Source: a virus. From it: a stretch of 64,000 nucleotides of DNA. Of this stretch, positions 56,234 through 64,000 are shown piece by piece. The DNA is taken from the IMG/VR virus record IMGVR_UViG_3300025237_000001, positions 1 to 64,000 of that record; one strand, 5' to 3'. The first letter of the stretch is position 1. The number at the start of each line of letters is the position of its first letter. The notes under the pieces are model-generated. The model saw only the letters and a list, made by a program, of their open reading frames with translations, was not told the DNA's origin and searched no databases. Both the position numbers and the translations under genes were made by a program.

Positions 56234-56276
56234 CTAAATATAATAACAAAATTTAAAAACTAAATAAAAAAGTCTA

Positions 56277-57254
56277 TTATTTAGCTTCTTTATTTTTATA
56301 ACGTTCATCAAGTTCATCTAACTTGTACTTGGTGAATATGTTATCTCCGTCAATTGTAGCCTCCGCAATAAATTTAATTACGTAATGACCATTGAATTTA
56401 ACTATTTTATCGAATTTCTTGATTTCAAATTCATATTCTAGACCATCTTGCGCACCTATAGCCTTATCGGTAATAAATCCAACTTTTTTGAAGTCTAATA
56501 AATCTGAGTGTCTTGGATTCTTGATTGCAGCTTTAATATCAGAAATTAATAATCTAGTTTTTCTATTATATTCATCTGGGTATTCTGATAGATAAAACTC
56601 AAGTAACCTCTCATTCTCATTTATCTTTCTAATCAATAGTTTTTTAGCGTATTCTTCAATTTCAAATTTAGGTCTAAAATCTCTTTCAACATATAACGTT
56701 TTTTTAGATTTCATGGAAGCTACCATGTCATCAAATGATATTTCACCCAACGTCCTTGCTTCCCATTTTTCAGTTCCTATTAAATCAAATTTCTCTTTAT
56801 CATCTTCATAATTAACGATTTCATCTTTATCTAAAACCTTCATCTTTTCATTACCAAATTCTTCGGCTGTTGGTTTACCCATAGCCATATTCTTAACGAC
56901 CATGACAACGGGATAAGGGTCTGCATCGTCTTTAATTATTTTATCTAATTTATATTTCTCTATATCATAAGTTTCCACTATTGGTAAGCCATCAGCGTCA
57001 TAACCTGTAATCTTGGCTGTTTTAGATTTAGATTGATTTAAAACCTTATATAATCTCCACCTCAATTCTTTAACTGGCATTGTAATTTCACCTTTTAATA
57101 AAGAATCCGCTAACATACCTTGATTATATCCTTGTTCTAGTTCACCTCCGCTTGTTATTGCATCTGATTTTTGAGCAAAAGCGTCCTTCTCTACCCTAGA
57201 TAGGGCTAAAGATATTAATCCCATTTTTCTATTTAACCAATTTTTCATAATCAT
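56277..57254 (-). CDS. hypothetical protein, 325 aa
   Basis: A charged, mainly helical protein with a long Lys/Glu-rich central region. There is no signal peptide or clear catalytic motif. The start overlaps the epimerase stop (ATGA). It is embedded in the glycan locus but shows no glycosyltransferase signature. Proteins of this look occur in T4-like phages without known function. Confidence 0.55.
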   Translation of the reverse strand: MIMKNWLNRKMGLISLALSRVEKDAFAQKSDAITSGGELEQGYNQGMLADSLLKGEITMPVKELRWRLYKVLNQSKSKTAKITGYDADGLPIVETYDIEKYKLDKIIKDDADPYPVVMVVKNMAMGKPTAEEFGNEKMKVLDKDEIVNYEDDKEKFDLIGTEKWEARTLGEISFDDMVASMKSKKTLYVERDFRPKFEIEEYAKKLLIRKINENERLLEFYLSEYPDEYNRKTRLLISDIKAAIKNPRHSDLLDFKKVGFITDKAIGAQDGLEYEFEIKKFDKIVKFNGHYVIKFIAEATIDGDNIFTKYKLDELDERYKNKEAK

Positions 57255-58285
57255 TTCTTTTCTACTTCGTTAGTAACCCATTTTAATGTATCTAACATCC
57301 CATTAACTAATGGTGCATTTACTTTCCAACCTATCTTTTCAAAATACAAGTCATTATGTGAATTTCTACCTTTAACACCAATTGGACATGTGAACCCATA
57401 CTTACTAATAAACTCTTTACCTTCTATGTTATTTATTTTAACATTCTTACCTGATAAATCAATTGCCATTTGCGCTAGACCGTTGATTGAAATCATTTCA
57501 TCTGACCCAATGTTAACAGGTCCCATGAAATCGCTATCCATAAGCCTTTGTACGGCTTCTAAACATTCATCAATATATAAGAATGAACGGGTTTGTTTAC
57601 CGTTACCCCAAACTTCTATTTCTCCACCATCTTTAGTTTCAGCTACTTTCCTACACATTGCGGCTGGGGCTTTCTCTTTACCACCATCCCAAGTACCTTT
57701 TGGTCCAAATATATTATGAAACCTAGCTACTCTTATATCTAATTTATAATTTCTGTGAAATGAAAAATATAATCTTTCACTAAACAATTTTTCCCATCCA
57801 TATTCTGAATCTGGTTGAGCTGGATAAGCTGAAGATTCTTCACAATTTGGATTATCTGGGTCGGTTTGATTGAACTCTGGGTACATACACGCTGAAGAAG
57901 AGTAAAACAATTTTTTTACATTTTTCTTAGTTGCTTCATAAACAACATTTAAATTTATCAACGCTGAGTTATGTACAACATCTGCATCGTGATTACCAGT
58001 AAAGATATATCCAGCACCTCCCATGTCGGCAGCCAATTGGTATACCTCATCAAATGAATTAAACGCATCGTCAACCGATGTTTGAGTTGGTGAAAATATT
58101 ACCATAGAAACTAATTTTGGGTCTCTTAAATCACCTAATACGAAGTCATCACATATTTCATCGTGGTCAAAATATTCGTGAGGTTTAATATCCACGATTC
58201 TAACCCAATGCCCTTCTTCTTTTAATTTTTTCCCTAGATGACCACCTATAAAGCCTCCACCACCTAATATTAATATATTCTTCAT
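57251..58285 (-). CDS. GDP-mannose 3,5-epimerase-like SDR enzyme
   Basis: An extended SDR enzyme with GGGGFIGGHL (NAD-binding), AADMGGAGYI (about residues 87-96), YSSSACMYPEF (about 130-140) and the catalytic Y-x-x-x-K in EYGWEKLFSE. It then has RFHNIFGPKGTWDGGKEKAPAAM and QTRSFLYIDECLEAV, the hallmarks of GDP-mannose 3,5-epimerases, which make GDP-L-galactose or GDP-L-gulose. The close fit to the plant-type enzyme is notable in a phage. Confidence 0.8.
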   Translation of the reverse strand: MKNILILGGGGFIGGHLGKKLKEEGHWVRIVDIKPHEYFDHDEICDDFVLGDLRDPKLVSMVIFSPTQTSVDDAFNSFDEVYQLAADMGGAGYIFTGNHDADVVHNSALINLNVVYEATKKNVKKLFYSSSACMYPEFNQTDPDNPNCEESSAYPAQPDSEYGWEKLFSERLYFSFHRNYKLDIRVARFHNIFGPKGTWDGGKEKAPAAMCRKVAETKDGGEIEVWGNGKQTRSFLYIDECLEAVQRLMDSDFMGPVNIGSDEMISINGLAQMAIDLSGKNVKINNIEGKEFISKYGFTCPIGVKGRNSHNDLYFEKIGWKVNAPLVNGMLDTLKWVTNEVEKK

Positions 58286-58286
58286 T

Positions 58287-59102
58287 TTAATATCTTTTTA
58301 TTATTTGTGTTATTCCATCTCTCAATGAGGTTTTTGGTTTCCAGAAATTAAGTATATAATCGTCTGGCTCATTTCTTTTATCTAATTGAATATCATCAGT
58401 TTTTTTTGATGGGCGAACTATAATGTTACCGAACTGAAGTCTTATAATTTCAGCAATATCTGATATTTTGTTCCATTCAAAATTTGTAATGTGTAATTCT
58501 TTTTCTCTATCAATATCATCGTACTTATCCATTAATATTGATAGACATTCACAACAATCATTGGCGTATAGAAATTGTCTTTCTTCCGTACCATCAGTTC
58601 TCATATTAATAATACCTTCATTCTTAGCCATAAGAATAAAATCGGTAATAACATGAGATTTTGTAAGGTCGGATTCATAACCGTATACATTCCAGAACTT
58701 AACAACCACACCATTTAAAATCTCAGTGTATGTTTCACCTAGTCTCTTTAAGATACCATATGGTGAATAACTCATATTGGACATTTGACTTGAAGCAAAT
58801 ATAAATTTTGTATTATGTTTTTTAAGACTTTCGAAAGTGTTTGTCATTAATTTAACATTGTTATCGATAAACTCAAAAGTGTGTTGGTATTTGGATAAAT
58901 AAACTGACCCACCAACATCAAATGCTAAAAAGAATACAAAGTCTACCGTTGGTAGTATTTCATCCAAGATATTGCTTACCCTTAAATCTTCGTTTATTTC
59001 AACAGCTATGTCAAATTCAATGACAGTGTGATTTTGCGCTCCTAGGTGTTGAACCAAAGGCGCACCTATTTGTCCAGCAGACCCTAATACTAGTATTTTC
59101 AT
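58287..59102 (-). CDS. NAD-dependent epimerase/dehydratase (SDR)
   Basis: A short SDR enzyme with the Rossmann motif VLGSAGQIGAPLV (about residues 4-16), FIFASSQMSN (catalytic Ser/Thr region), the active-site pair Y-G-I-L-K and KFWNVYGYES. It acts on a nucleotide sugar in the same locus. The specificity is not clear. Confidence 0.8.
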   Translation of the reverse strand: MKILVLGSAGQIGAPLVQHLGAQNHTVIEFDIAVEINEDLRVSNILDEILPTVDFVFFLAFDVGGSVYLSKYQHTFEFIDNNVKLMTNTFESLKKHNTKFIFASSQMSNMSYSPYGILKRLGETYTEILNGVVVKFWNVYGYESDLTKSHVITDFILMAKNEGIINMRTDGTEERQFLYANDCCECLSILMDKYDDIDREKELHITNFEWNKISDIAEIIRLQFGNIIVRPSKKTDDIQLDKRNEPDDYILNFWKPKTSLRDGITQIIKRY

Positions 59103-59935
59103 ATAATTATTTTTTGTAATGTATCAGCTATGATGTCATCTGTTGATACATATTCTCCACCTAAAATAATATTTTTTCGAATAAAGTCAAGTTTATCTGT
59201 GTAATCTTTTATAGTTAAATTATCTAAAATAACATCTAGCTCATCAAGTGTATCAAAAGTTATTATTCCGTTTTTATCAAAATATTCACCAATATTTGGA
59301 CAACCCCAGAATATTGGCACGGTACCAACCATAAAATTATCTATTAATATCTCAGTGAAGAAATTGTCTACTTTACTATTCATAACGGATATACTAAAGT
59401 AGTATTCACTTAGTGGGTCAAGTTTATCATTAAAACGTTTGTATCCGCTTCCCCACATATCGATGTTATGTTTACTAGCTAAAGATTTAGCGATAGTATG
59501 TCTAAAATTATGACCTTCAGTTGTTCTTTTGTTTGAAGCAATCATACTAAGGAATTTATTCTTCTTATATATTTTAGGTAATGTAATTCTACTTTGACCA
59601 ACAACGTATTTTAAATACTTGTCACTTCTCTTTAAAAGTTCAGCGTCATAAGTTAGAATGTAGTCAAACTTATGTTCTAATTTTAAAATGTTTAAATAAC
59701 TTTCAGGTCTAAAGGCTCTAGGTTCTAGAATCCAAGCGACCTTTATTTTACTTTTAACTCTATCAACCATTGCAGTGTTGATGAATCTCTCGGTGAAGAC
59801 AGTTATCCCATCATATTCCATTAAACCATCTAACCATTCAATCTTTTTTGGTTTTAAAGTATCTGAACATGTGATGTAACCGAGCATGTTCTTAGTGTGT
59901 ATAAATTCTTTATCAAATAAATTAACTTTTAGCAT
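59099..59935 (-). CDS. GT10-like (fucosyltransferase-type) glycosyltransferase
   Basis: The C-terminal motif FSISVMNSKVDNFFTEILID, followed by FMVGTVPIFWGCPNI, is the donor-binding signature of GT10 alpha-fucosyltransferases, and the N-terminal half is a diverse acceptor domain. A GDP-sugar donor would fit the GDP-mannose 3,5-epimerase-like gene nearby. The ATG at 59935 is preferred over an earlier in-frame start deep in the upstream gene. Confidence 0.75.
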   Translation of the reverse strand: MLKVNLFDKEFIHTKNMLGYITCSDTLKPKKIEWLDGLMEYDGITVFTERFINTAMVDRVKSKIKVAWILEPRAFRPESYLNILKLEHKFDYILTYDAELLKRSDKYLKYVVGQSRITLPKIYKKNKFLSMIASNKRTTEGHNFRHTIAKSLASKHNIDMWGSGYKRFNDKLDPLSEYYFSISVMNSKVDNFFTEILIDNFMVGTVPIFWGCPNIGEYFDKNGIITFDTLDELDVILDNLTIKDYTDKLDFIRKNIILGGEYVSTDDIIADTLQKIII

Positions 59936-60599
59936 TTTGTAGTTTAGTAATATCTCTAGTAGCACTATTATTTAAATAGGCTTTATATCCATGAAAATCT
60001 TCTTGACCTTTACTATCAACCACAACACTTAACGCATCTTTTTCTCTTTTACCTGTTGAATAATGTCTGTGTTCTACGATGATATCATCAAAATAGAATA
60101 ATGAATTCATTTTTTTACCAATAAACTTCCAAAAGTGGTCAGCCCATAGGTATTTTATTTCTGGTGGGCACATGTAACCTAAAACTTCTATTATTTTAGA
60201 GTTCATAAATGGTAACCCAACAATATATTCTTTATTTAATAAATCATTTCCCCAAACAATTCCATACTCACCAAGGTCTTTTAATTTATCAATAAATCTA
60301 GATTCCCATTTTTCAGTTACAAAGTTACAATCGTCTTCTAAGAACGCAACGTAATTATATTCCTTAGCACCTTCAATAGCCATTTCATTAAGAATCTCTA
60401 AAAACGGTTTAGGTGTTATGTTAACGTACTTAAATGGGTACTTATCCTTCACACTATCATAAGTGGTGTCACCTTCATCTATTCCAACCCACACGTCACT
60501 TTTACCCTCTGTTGTATTAACCCAAGAATCCGCAAAAATGATGAAATCATCTAAACGGTCTTTTGTTGGTATTAACACTAATATTTTATCTTGTTTCAT
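59922..60599 (-). CDS. glycosyltransferase, GT-A fold
   Basis: VLIPTKDRLDDFIIF at the start, WVGIDEGD and VAFLEDDCNFV (about residues 87-97, DDC as the DxD element) and YLWADHFW later indicate a GT-A transferase. It overlaps the next gene by 14 nt and the previous by one base. Confidence 0.75.
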   Translation of the reverse strand: MKQDKILVLIPTKDRLDDFIIFADSWVNTTEGKSDVWVGIDEGDTTYDSVKDKYPFKYVNITPKPFLEILNEMAIEGAKEYNYVAFLEDDCNFVTEKWESRFIDKLKDLGEYGIVWGNDLLNKEYIVGLPFMNSKIIEVLGYMCPPEIKYLWADHFWKFIGKKMNSLFYFDDIIVEHRHYSTGKREKDALSVVVDSKGQEDFHGYKAYLNNSATRDITKLQNAKS

Positions 60600-61204
60600 T
60601 ATCTTTGTTTGAATTTACTAGAGTACTTCTTTCTAAGGATTGTTAGACCGTTATTCCAAGGTAATGTAGAGAATTCCCAGAATTGTGGGTTAAGTTCAGC
60701 TACGGCTCTGTATGGACCTCCATTATCCCATTGTTTACCAGCAGATTTGGTTAAATCAGAATGATAAAACGGACAGGTACCTCCATACATCAAATCGTGT
60801 AAAACTATAATCGTTGATGGTGATACTAATGCATCAATAATTTCCAACTGCTCCTTAACGTGTTCATATGAATGCCAATCGTCAATATAAATCAAATCAA
60901 TATTAACCTCTTGTTTTAAGTTTTTTAAGAATTTTATTGAATCTTTTTTAAAGAACGCCCAATGTTCTTTTTGTTCTTCACTTGGTTTGAAATCAGTATC
61001 TTCTATATCTACCGAAAATAACTGACCGTCATTTATTCTAGCAGCTTCTAGTAACGGTAATGTTGTGCCACCACCTCTTACACCTAATTCGATAATCAAC
61101 TTAGCTTTACTCCCTAAAGCAATTCCTAATAAAGTGGTAAGGTGTCTATCTGAATCACCTTTTCCATTTATTGTAGTGTCTATAATTTTTTCTATTGTAT
61201 TCAT
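60599..61204 (-). CDS. class I SAM-dependent methyltransferase
   Basis: A SAM-binding motif LIIELGVRGGGTTLPLLEAA (about residues 37-56), VDIEDTDF, IDLIYIDDWHSYEHVKEQLE (about 100-120) and IIVLHDLMYGG fit class I methyltransferases of the sugar-modifying type (Methyltransf_24-like). It probably methylates a glycan. The ATG at 61204 follows the upstream stop by one base. Confidence 0.75.
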   Translation of the reverse strand: MNTIEKIIDTTINGKGDSDRHLTTLLGIALGSKAKLIIELGVRGGGTTLPLLEAARINDGQLFSVDIEDTDFKPSEEQKEHWAFFKKDSIKFLKNLKQEVNIDLIYIDDWHSYEHVKEQLEIIDALVSPSTIIVLHDLMYGGTCPFYHSDLTKSAGKQWDNGGPYRAVAELNPQFWEFSTLPWNNGLTILRKKYSSKFKQR

Positions 61205-61205
61205 A

Positions 61206-61838
61206 TTATTTAAAAAAGTTTGTATAGTTAACAACTTTATTTTGGATGTCACTATAATCTATGGTTTGTACCGCCATATTAGGGGTGAAGCCATATGCAT
61301 TTATTACTGGATGTAAATCAGCATAATAACCATCTATTTGTTTATTTCTGTTTTTAACTAAATCAAGTATTCTATCGTAAACGGTAGCTCTAATAGCCAC
61401 ACATTGTAACGCTACGGTTTTATTTAATTTTATGATATTATCATTAACTTTAATTGGTGGTCTACCATAAATATGATTACCACCAAAATATATCATATCC
61501 CAATTATCTGGGACCGATTCCATATAGTCTTTTAATCCATTAATCTCATCGGTAAATAATACGTCATCTTCAAGTATTAAGACACTTGAGTACTTATTTT
61601 CTTTAGCTTCTGTAATGATATTAATATGGGTTTCCATAACACCTAACTCACCTAATAATAAATTTGGATTATGTTTGAATTTTGAAGTATCCAATTTCTT
61701 CCCATCAATAGCTTTGAATTTAATTACATCATCAAAACCCACCCTGTTAAATTCTATGTTAACTTTATCCCACCTATCAGGTCTTCGTTCTAAGTTAATA
61801 CAATATACTTTATCAAAATACGTTTTTAATATACTCAT
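61206..61838 (-). CDS. GT25-type glycosyltransferase
   Basis: Hallmarks of family 25 (LPS-biosynthesis type): VYCINLERRPDRWDKV, AIDGKKLD, GELGVMETHINII and VLILEDDVLFTD (about residues 84-95). GT25 enzymes transfer galactose or glucose. It is one of at least six transferases in the locus. Confidence 0.85.
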   Translation of the reverse strand: MSILKTYFDKVYCINLERRPDRWDKVNIEFNRVGFDDVIKFKAIDGKKLDTSKFKHNPNLLLGELGVMETHINIITEAKENKYSSVLILEDDVLFTDEINGLKDYMESVPDNWDMIYFGGNHIYGRPPIKVNDNIIKLNKTVALQCVAIRATVYDRILDLVKNRNKQIDGYYADLHPVINAYGFTPNMAVQTIDYSDIQNKVVNYTNFFK

Positions 61839-62489
61839 TTAAAAATCTTTTAAACCCTCACTATCTCTAAATGCTTCCCACCCAACTGATTTCTTAAAAC
61901 CTATACGTACAGCATTAAAATAAGTTGTTGGTATTGAAGCGTCAGCGTAAGTTTTATGGTCAGTACCTAATAATAAAGCACTACCTTTTAATTCAAAATC
62001 CCATGGGGAATATTCATCTTTAAGAACTTCCAATAAATATGACTTCTTCCATATTGATGGTTGAACTGAAATTATATATCGACTATTTGGTTGAAATATT
62101 TTATAAGGACAATTTTCTTTATCCATATATCTTTGCTCACCTGGCGGTCCACATACTTGTAACCTATTCATATCGTACTTTTTCATATCTTCTATCCACG
62201 TATTCATTTGGGTTTCGTCATATGAATAATTAAAAAAGTAATCTTCCAAAACAAAAAAGATATATTCCTCTTTACAAGCAATAACCCCATCTCTCATTCT
62301 ACTACCCCACGACTTCTTACCTAAAGCAATAGTGTCGAACTTAGTGTCAGTATAATTTGGAATAACTTTCGTTTCACCAACGAATAAATTTTGTGTAGGA
62401 AATTTCCAATACCTATCAAAGGTAATTTGGAATGGCTCCCAAAGTGGTTCGTATGCGTCACAGGTTCCTATTAGTACGGATAATTTCAT
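61839..62489 (-). CDS. glycosyltransferase-like protein, 216 aa
   Basis: VLIGTCDAYEPLWEPFQ at the start, FVLEDYFFNYS (about residues 79-89) and SVQPSIWKKSYLLEVLKDEYSPWDFEL fit a family of GT-A-like proteins seen in glycan loci of viruses. The classical DxD is replaced by LEDYF. Activity is likely but the substrate is unknown. Confidence 0.6.
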   Translation of the reverse strand: MKLSVLIGTCDAYEPLWEPFQITFDRYWKFPTQNLFVGETKVIPNYTDTKFDTIALGKKSWGSRMRDGVIACKEEYIFFVLEDYFFNYSYDETQMNTWIEDMKKYDMNRLQVCGPPGEQRYMDKENCPYKIFQPNSRYIISVQPSIWKKSYLLEVLKDEYSPWDFELKGSALLLGTDHKTYADASIPTTYFNAVRIGFKKSVGWEAFRDSEGLKDF

Positions 62490-62490
62490 A

Positions 62491-63348
62491 TTATATCATT
62501 TTTTTAATTTCCTCAATAGTAAATTCTTCTACTTCGTTTGAGTATGGACCTTCATCCAATACTTTTTCATGTAAATTCTCACCCGCTTGTAATCCAATTA
62601 CATTAAAATTAATCTCTATTCCATTGGAATATTTTTGAACCATTGCAGTTAATAAATTTTCAATACTCATTGATTTCATATTAGGACAAAATGGTGTGCT
62701 ATCTATAGCCTCTTCCATACATTGGTAAATTAATTCTAACGCTTGTTCAACCGTCCAGAAAAATCTAGTAGCCGAAGGTTCTGTTACGATAACATCTTCA
62801 CCATTTTCAATTAGAGCTTTCCATTTACATAAAACTGAACCAGTTGAGTATAATACGTTTCCATATCTAACTATCCTATATTGACAATTAGGATTTAACG
62901 CCTCATATTGCTTAGATAACCTTTCCATTAATAATTTAGTGGCACCGTAAACACCAACTACTTGAGCGGCTTTATCAGTTGAAATTGATAATATAAAATC
63001 TAGAGGTTGTTTAAGTGATTGCTCAAAAATATTTAATGAACCAATTACGTTAGTTTTTAAACATTCTCTGGGGAACGTTTCTGCAAGACCAACGTGTTTA
63101 GAAGCTGCTAAATGAAATACTCCATCCACACCTTTCATGGCTTGTTGAACTTCAAAGGCATCGCTTATATCACCAGTAAAGATTTCAACATCAGGGTATA
63201 CTTCTTTTAAATACACCAACGTACCTTCGTCTCTACCCATGACTCTAACTCTACCACCTTTATTAAAGATATCTTTAACTAGGGGTTGACCTAAAAAACC
63301 ACCACCACCAGTTACTAGATATAATTTATTAATTTCTATTTCTATCAT
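62491..63348 (-). CDS. UDP-sugar 4,6-dehydratase-like SDR (PseB/FlaA1-type)
   Basis: LVTGGGGFLGQPLV (NAD-binding), HLAASKHVGLAETFPRECLKTNV, STDKAA with YGATKLLMERL, and RYGNVLYSTGSVLCKWKALI are the signatures of UDP-GlcNAc 4,6-dehydratases of the PseB/FlaA1 class. It provides a 6-deoxy-4-keto sugar for rare-sugar synthesis. The other enzymes of such a pathway are not seen in the window. Confidence 0.85.
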   Translation of the reverse strand: MIEIEINKLYLVTGGGGFLGQPLVKDIFNKGGRVRVMGRDEGTLVYLKEVYPDVEIFTGDISDAFEVQQAMKGVDGVFHLAASKHVGLAETFPRECLKTNVIGSLNIFEQSLKQPLDFILSISTDKAAQVVGVYGATKLLMERLSKQYEALNPNCQYRIVRYGNVLYSTGSVLCKWKALIENGEDVIVTEPSATRFFWTVEQALELIYQCMEEAIDSTPFCPNMKSMSIENLLTAMVQKYSNGIEINFNVIGLQAGENLHEKVLDEGPYSNEVEEFTIEEIKKMI

Positions 63349-64000
63349 TTTATAATTTCTTTATACTCTTCTATTATTTGTGTGACAACATTTTCACTTT
63401 TATATTTGTCAACATCTGTAGGGACTGGGTGTAATTTCTTACCCAATACAATCCCCTTATCGTCAACATCATATATCCAACCAGCTTTACCACATAACCA
63501 ACCTTCAATTGTTGTCCTACCTAATAGGATTCCAGCGGTTTCGGTACATTGGTTGATATAATTCTCAACCTTTCTTTGTACTCCATGATACGTTACGTGA
63601 GTGTCACTATCATTTATAAGACTATCAACGGTTACACCATTTTCTTTTCCTATAACCCATAGTTTACTTCCTTCTTTTTTGGTTCTTTCAATTAAATCAG
63701 ATAACATATTTTTCCTTAAGTAATCAATAGTTCCAACAAACAAAGTAATTTTTTCATCAATGAGCGTATCTTTTGGTTGAAATCTATTCGTGTCAATTGG
63801 GTTATAAATAACGCTTATCTTTTCTTCAGGTATGTCATAACCTGAAGTGATAAAATCTTTTATCTCAGGTCTAATTGCAATATATTTCTTAATATTATCA
63901 TGTACTACTGGATGCTCTAAAGATATTACTTCAGAGTGTATTGAAGCTATCGCTGGGATTTCAGGGTATAATTGTAACATTAAGTTGGTTACAGGTGTGT
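63345..64000 (-). CDS. glycosyltransferase family 4-like, partial at window edge
   Basis: A GT4-like C-terminal half with VIYNPIDTNRFQPK, ITLFVGTIDYLRKN, VTYHGVQRKVENYINQ and ILLGRTTIEGWLCGKAGWIYD (E-x7-E-like region). The frame is open to the end of the window, so the N-terminus is missing. Confidence 0.7.
   Translation of the reverse strand, partial: TPVTNLMLQLYPEIPAIASIHSEVISLEHPVVHDNIKKYIAIRPEIKDFITSGYDIPEEKISVIYNPIDTNRFQPKDTLIDEKITLFVGTIDYLRKNMLSDLIERTKKEGSKLWVIGKENGVTVDSLINDSDTHVTYHGVQRKVENYINQCTETAGILLGRTTIEGWLCGKAGWIYDVDDKGIVLGKKLHPVPTDVDKYKSENVVTQIIEEYKEIIK

Noticed and set aside
1-64000. tRNA, rRNA, CRISPR arrays, IS elements, integrase or invertase genes
   Set aside because: No cloverleaf, spaced repeats, transposase or recombinase motifs were recognised by eye. 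Small tRNAs could be missed without a covariance-model search.

Overview
The window is a compact, AT-rich stretch of a large tailed-phage genome. T4-type morphogenesis genes appear in T4 order: tail-tube-like protein, large terminase, portal, prohead-core protein, prohead protease, acidic scaffold, major capsid protein. A baseplate-hub OB-fold protein and a gp55-like sigma factor lie further on. The host is probably a member of the Bacteroidota. Many genes are preceded by TTG-N19-20-TATATTTG or TATAATTG (the Bacteroidetes -33/-7 promoter is TTG...TAnnTTTG), starts lack Shine-Dalgarno sequences, and stop and start codons are packed as TAATG, ATGA or TAA-NN-ATG. No tRNA, rRNA, CRISPR array, integrase or insertion sequence was seen, and no gap over 300 bases lacks a gene.

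Layout. 0-5.9 kb (+) holds small membrane, lipoprotein and hypothetical genes behind one promoter. 5.9-12.8 kb is mixed: HNH and PD-(D/E)XK-like nucleases, thioredoxin, an LRR protein, an RNase H-like protein, and an ABC ATPase/acetyltransferase split across two frames. 12.8-17.5 kb (-) is an operon of small proteins with translation initiation factor IF-3 and a cyclic-phosphate-processing receiver-like protein. 17.5-21.2 kb (-) has a zinc-ribbon/acetyltransferase-like protein, an ADP-ribosyltransferase-like protein and a full-length ClpC-type unfoldase. 21.3-25.2 kb (+) has a KTSC protein, glutamine synthetase and an enlarged thymidylate synthase. 25.3-40.9 kb (+) is the head/packaging module. 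41-42.8 kb (+) has a Nudix-like protein and a ParB/kinase-like protein. 42.8-52.6 kb (-) has a HAD RNA-repair-like protein, small genes, a vWA protein, virion and baseplate proteins and the sigma factor. 52.6-64 kb (-) is a glycan locus with glycosyltransferases, nucleotide-sugar enzymes and a methyltransferase, plus PhoH.

How the parts may work together. Two promoter classes are suggested: host-like promoters, and a TATTTAT(A/T) box lying between terminators and start codons of many late-type genes, a candidate target for the phage sigma factor. IF-3, ClpC, glutamine synthetase, thymidylate synthase, thioredoxin and PhoH would redirect host translation, proteostasis and nucleotide supply.

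The most interesting signals are three. First, a recurrent N-terminal [I/L/V]-N-E-[G/S/A/T] tag matches the inferred maturation site of the capsid protein and marks an ART-like, a ParB/kinase-like, a KTSC and two small proteins as possible packaged, co-injected cargo. Second, a textbook -1 frameshift signal (A AAT TTT, 6-nt spacer, 9-bp stem) joins the ATPase and acetyltransferase ORFs, and a second A-run frameshift candidate lies in the head module. Third, a UVR-like motif inserted in thymidylate synthase resembles that of the phage's own ClpC. All functions are inferred from reading the sequence; no database search was run.
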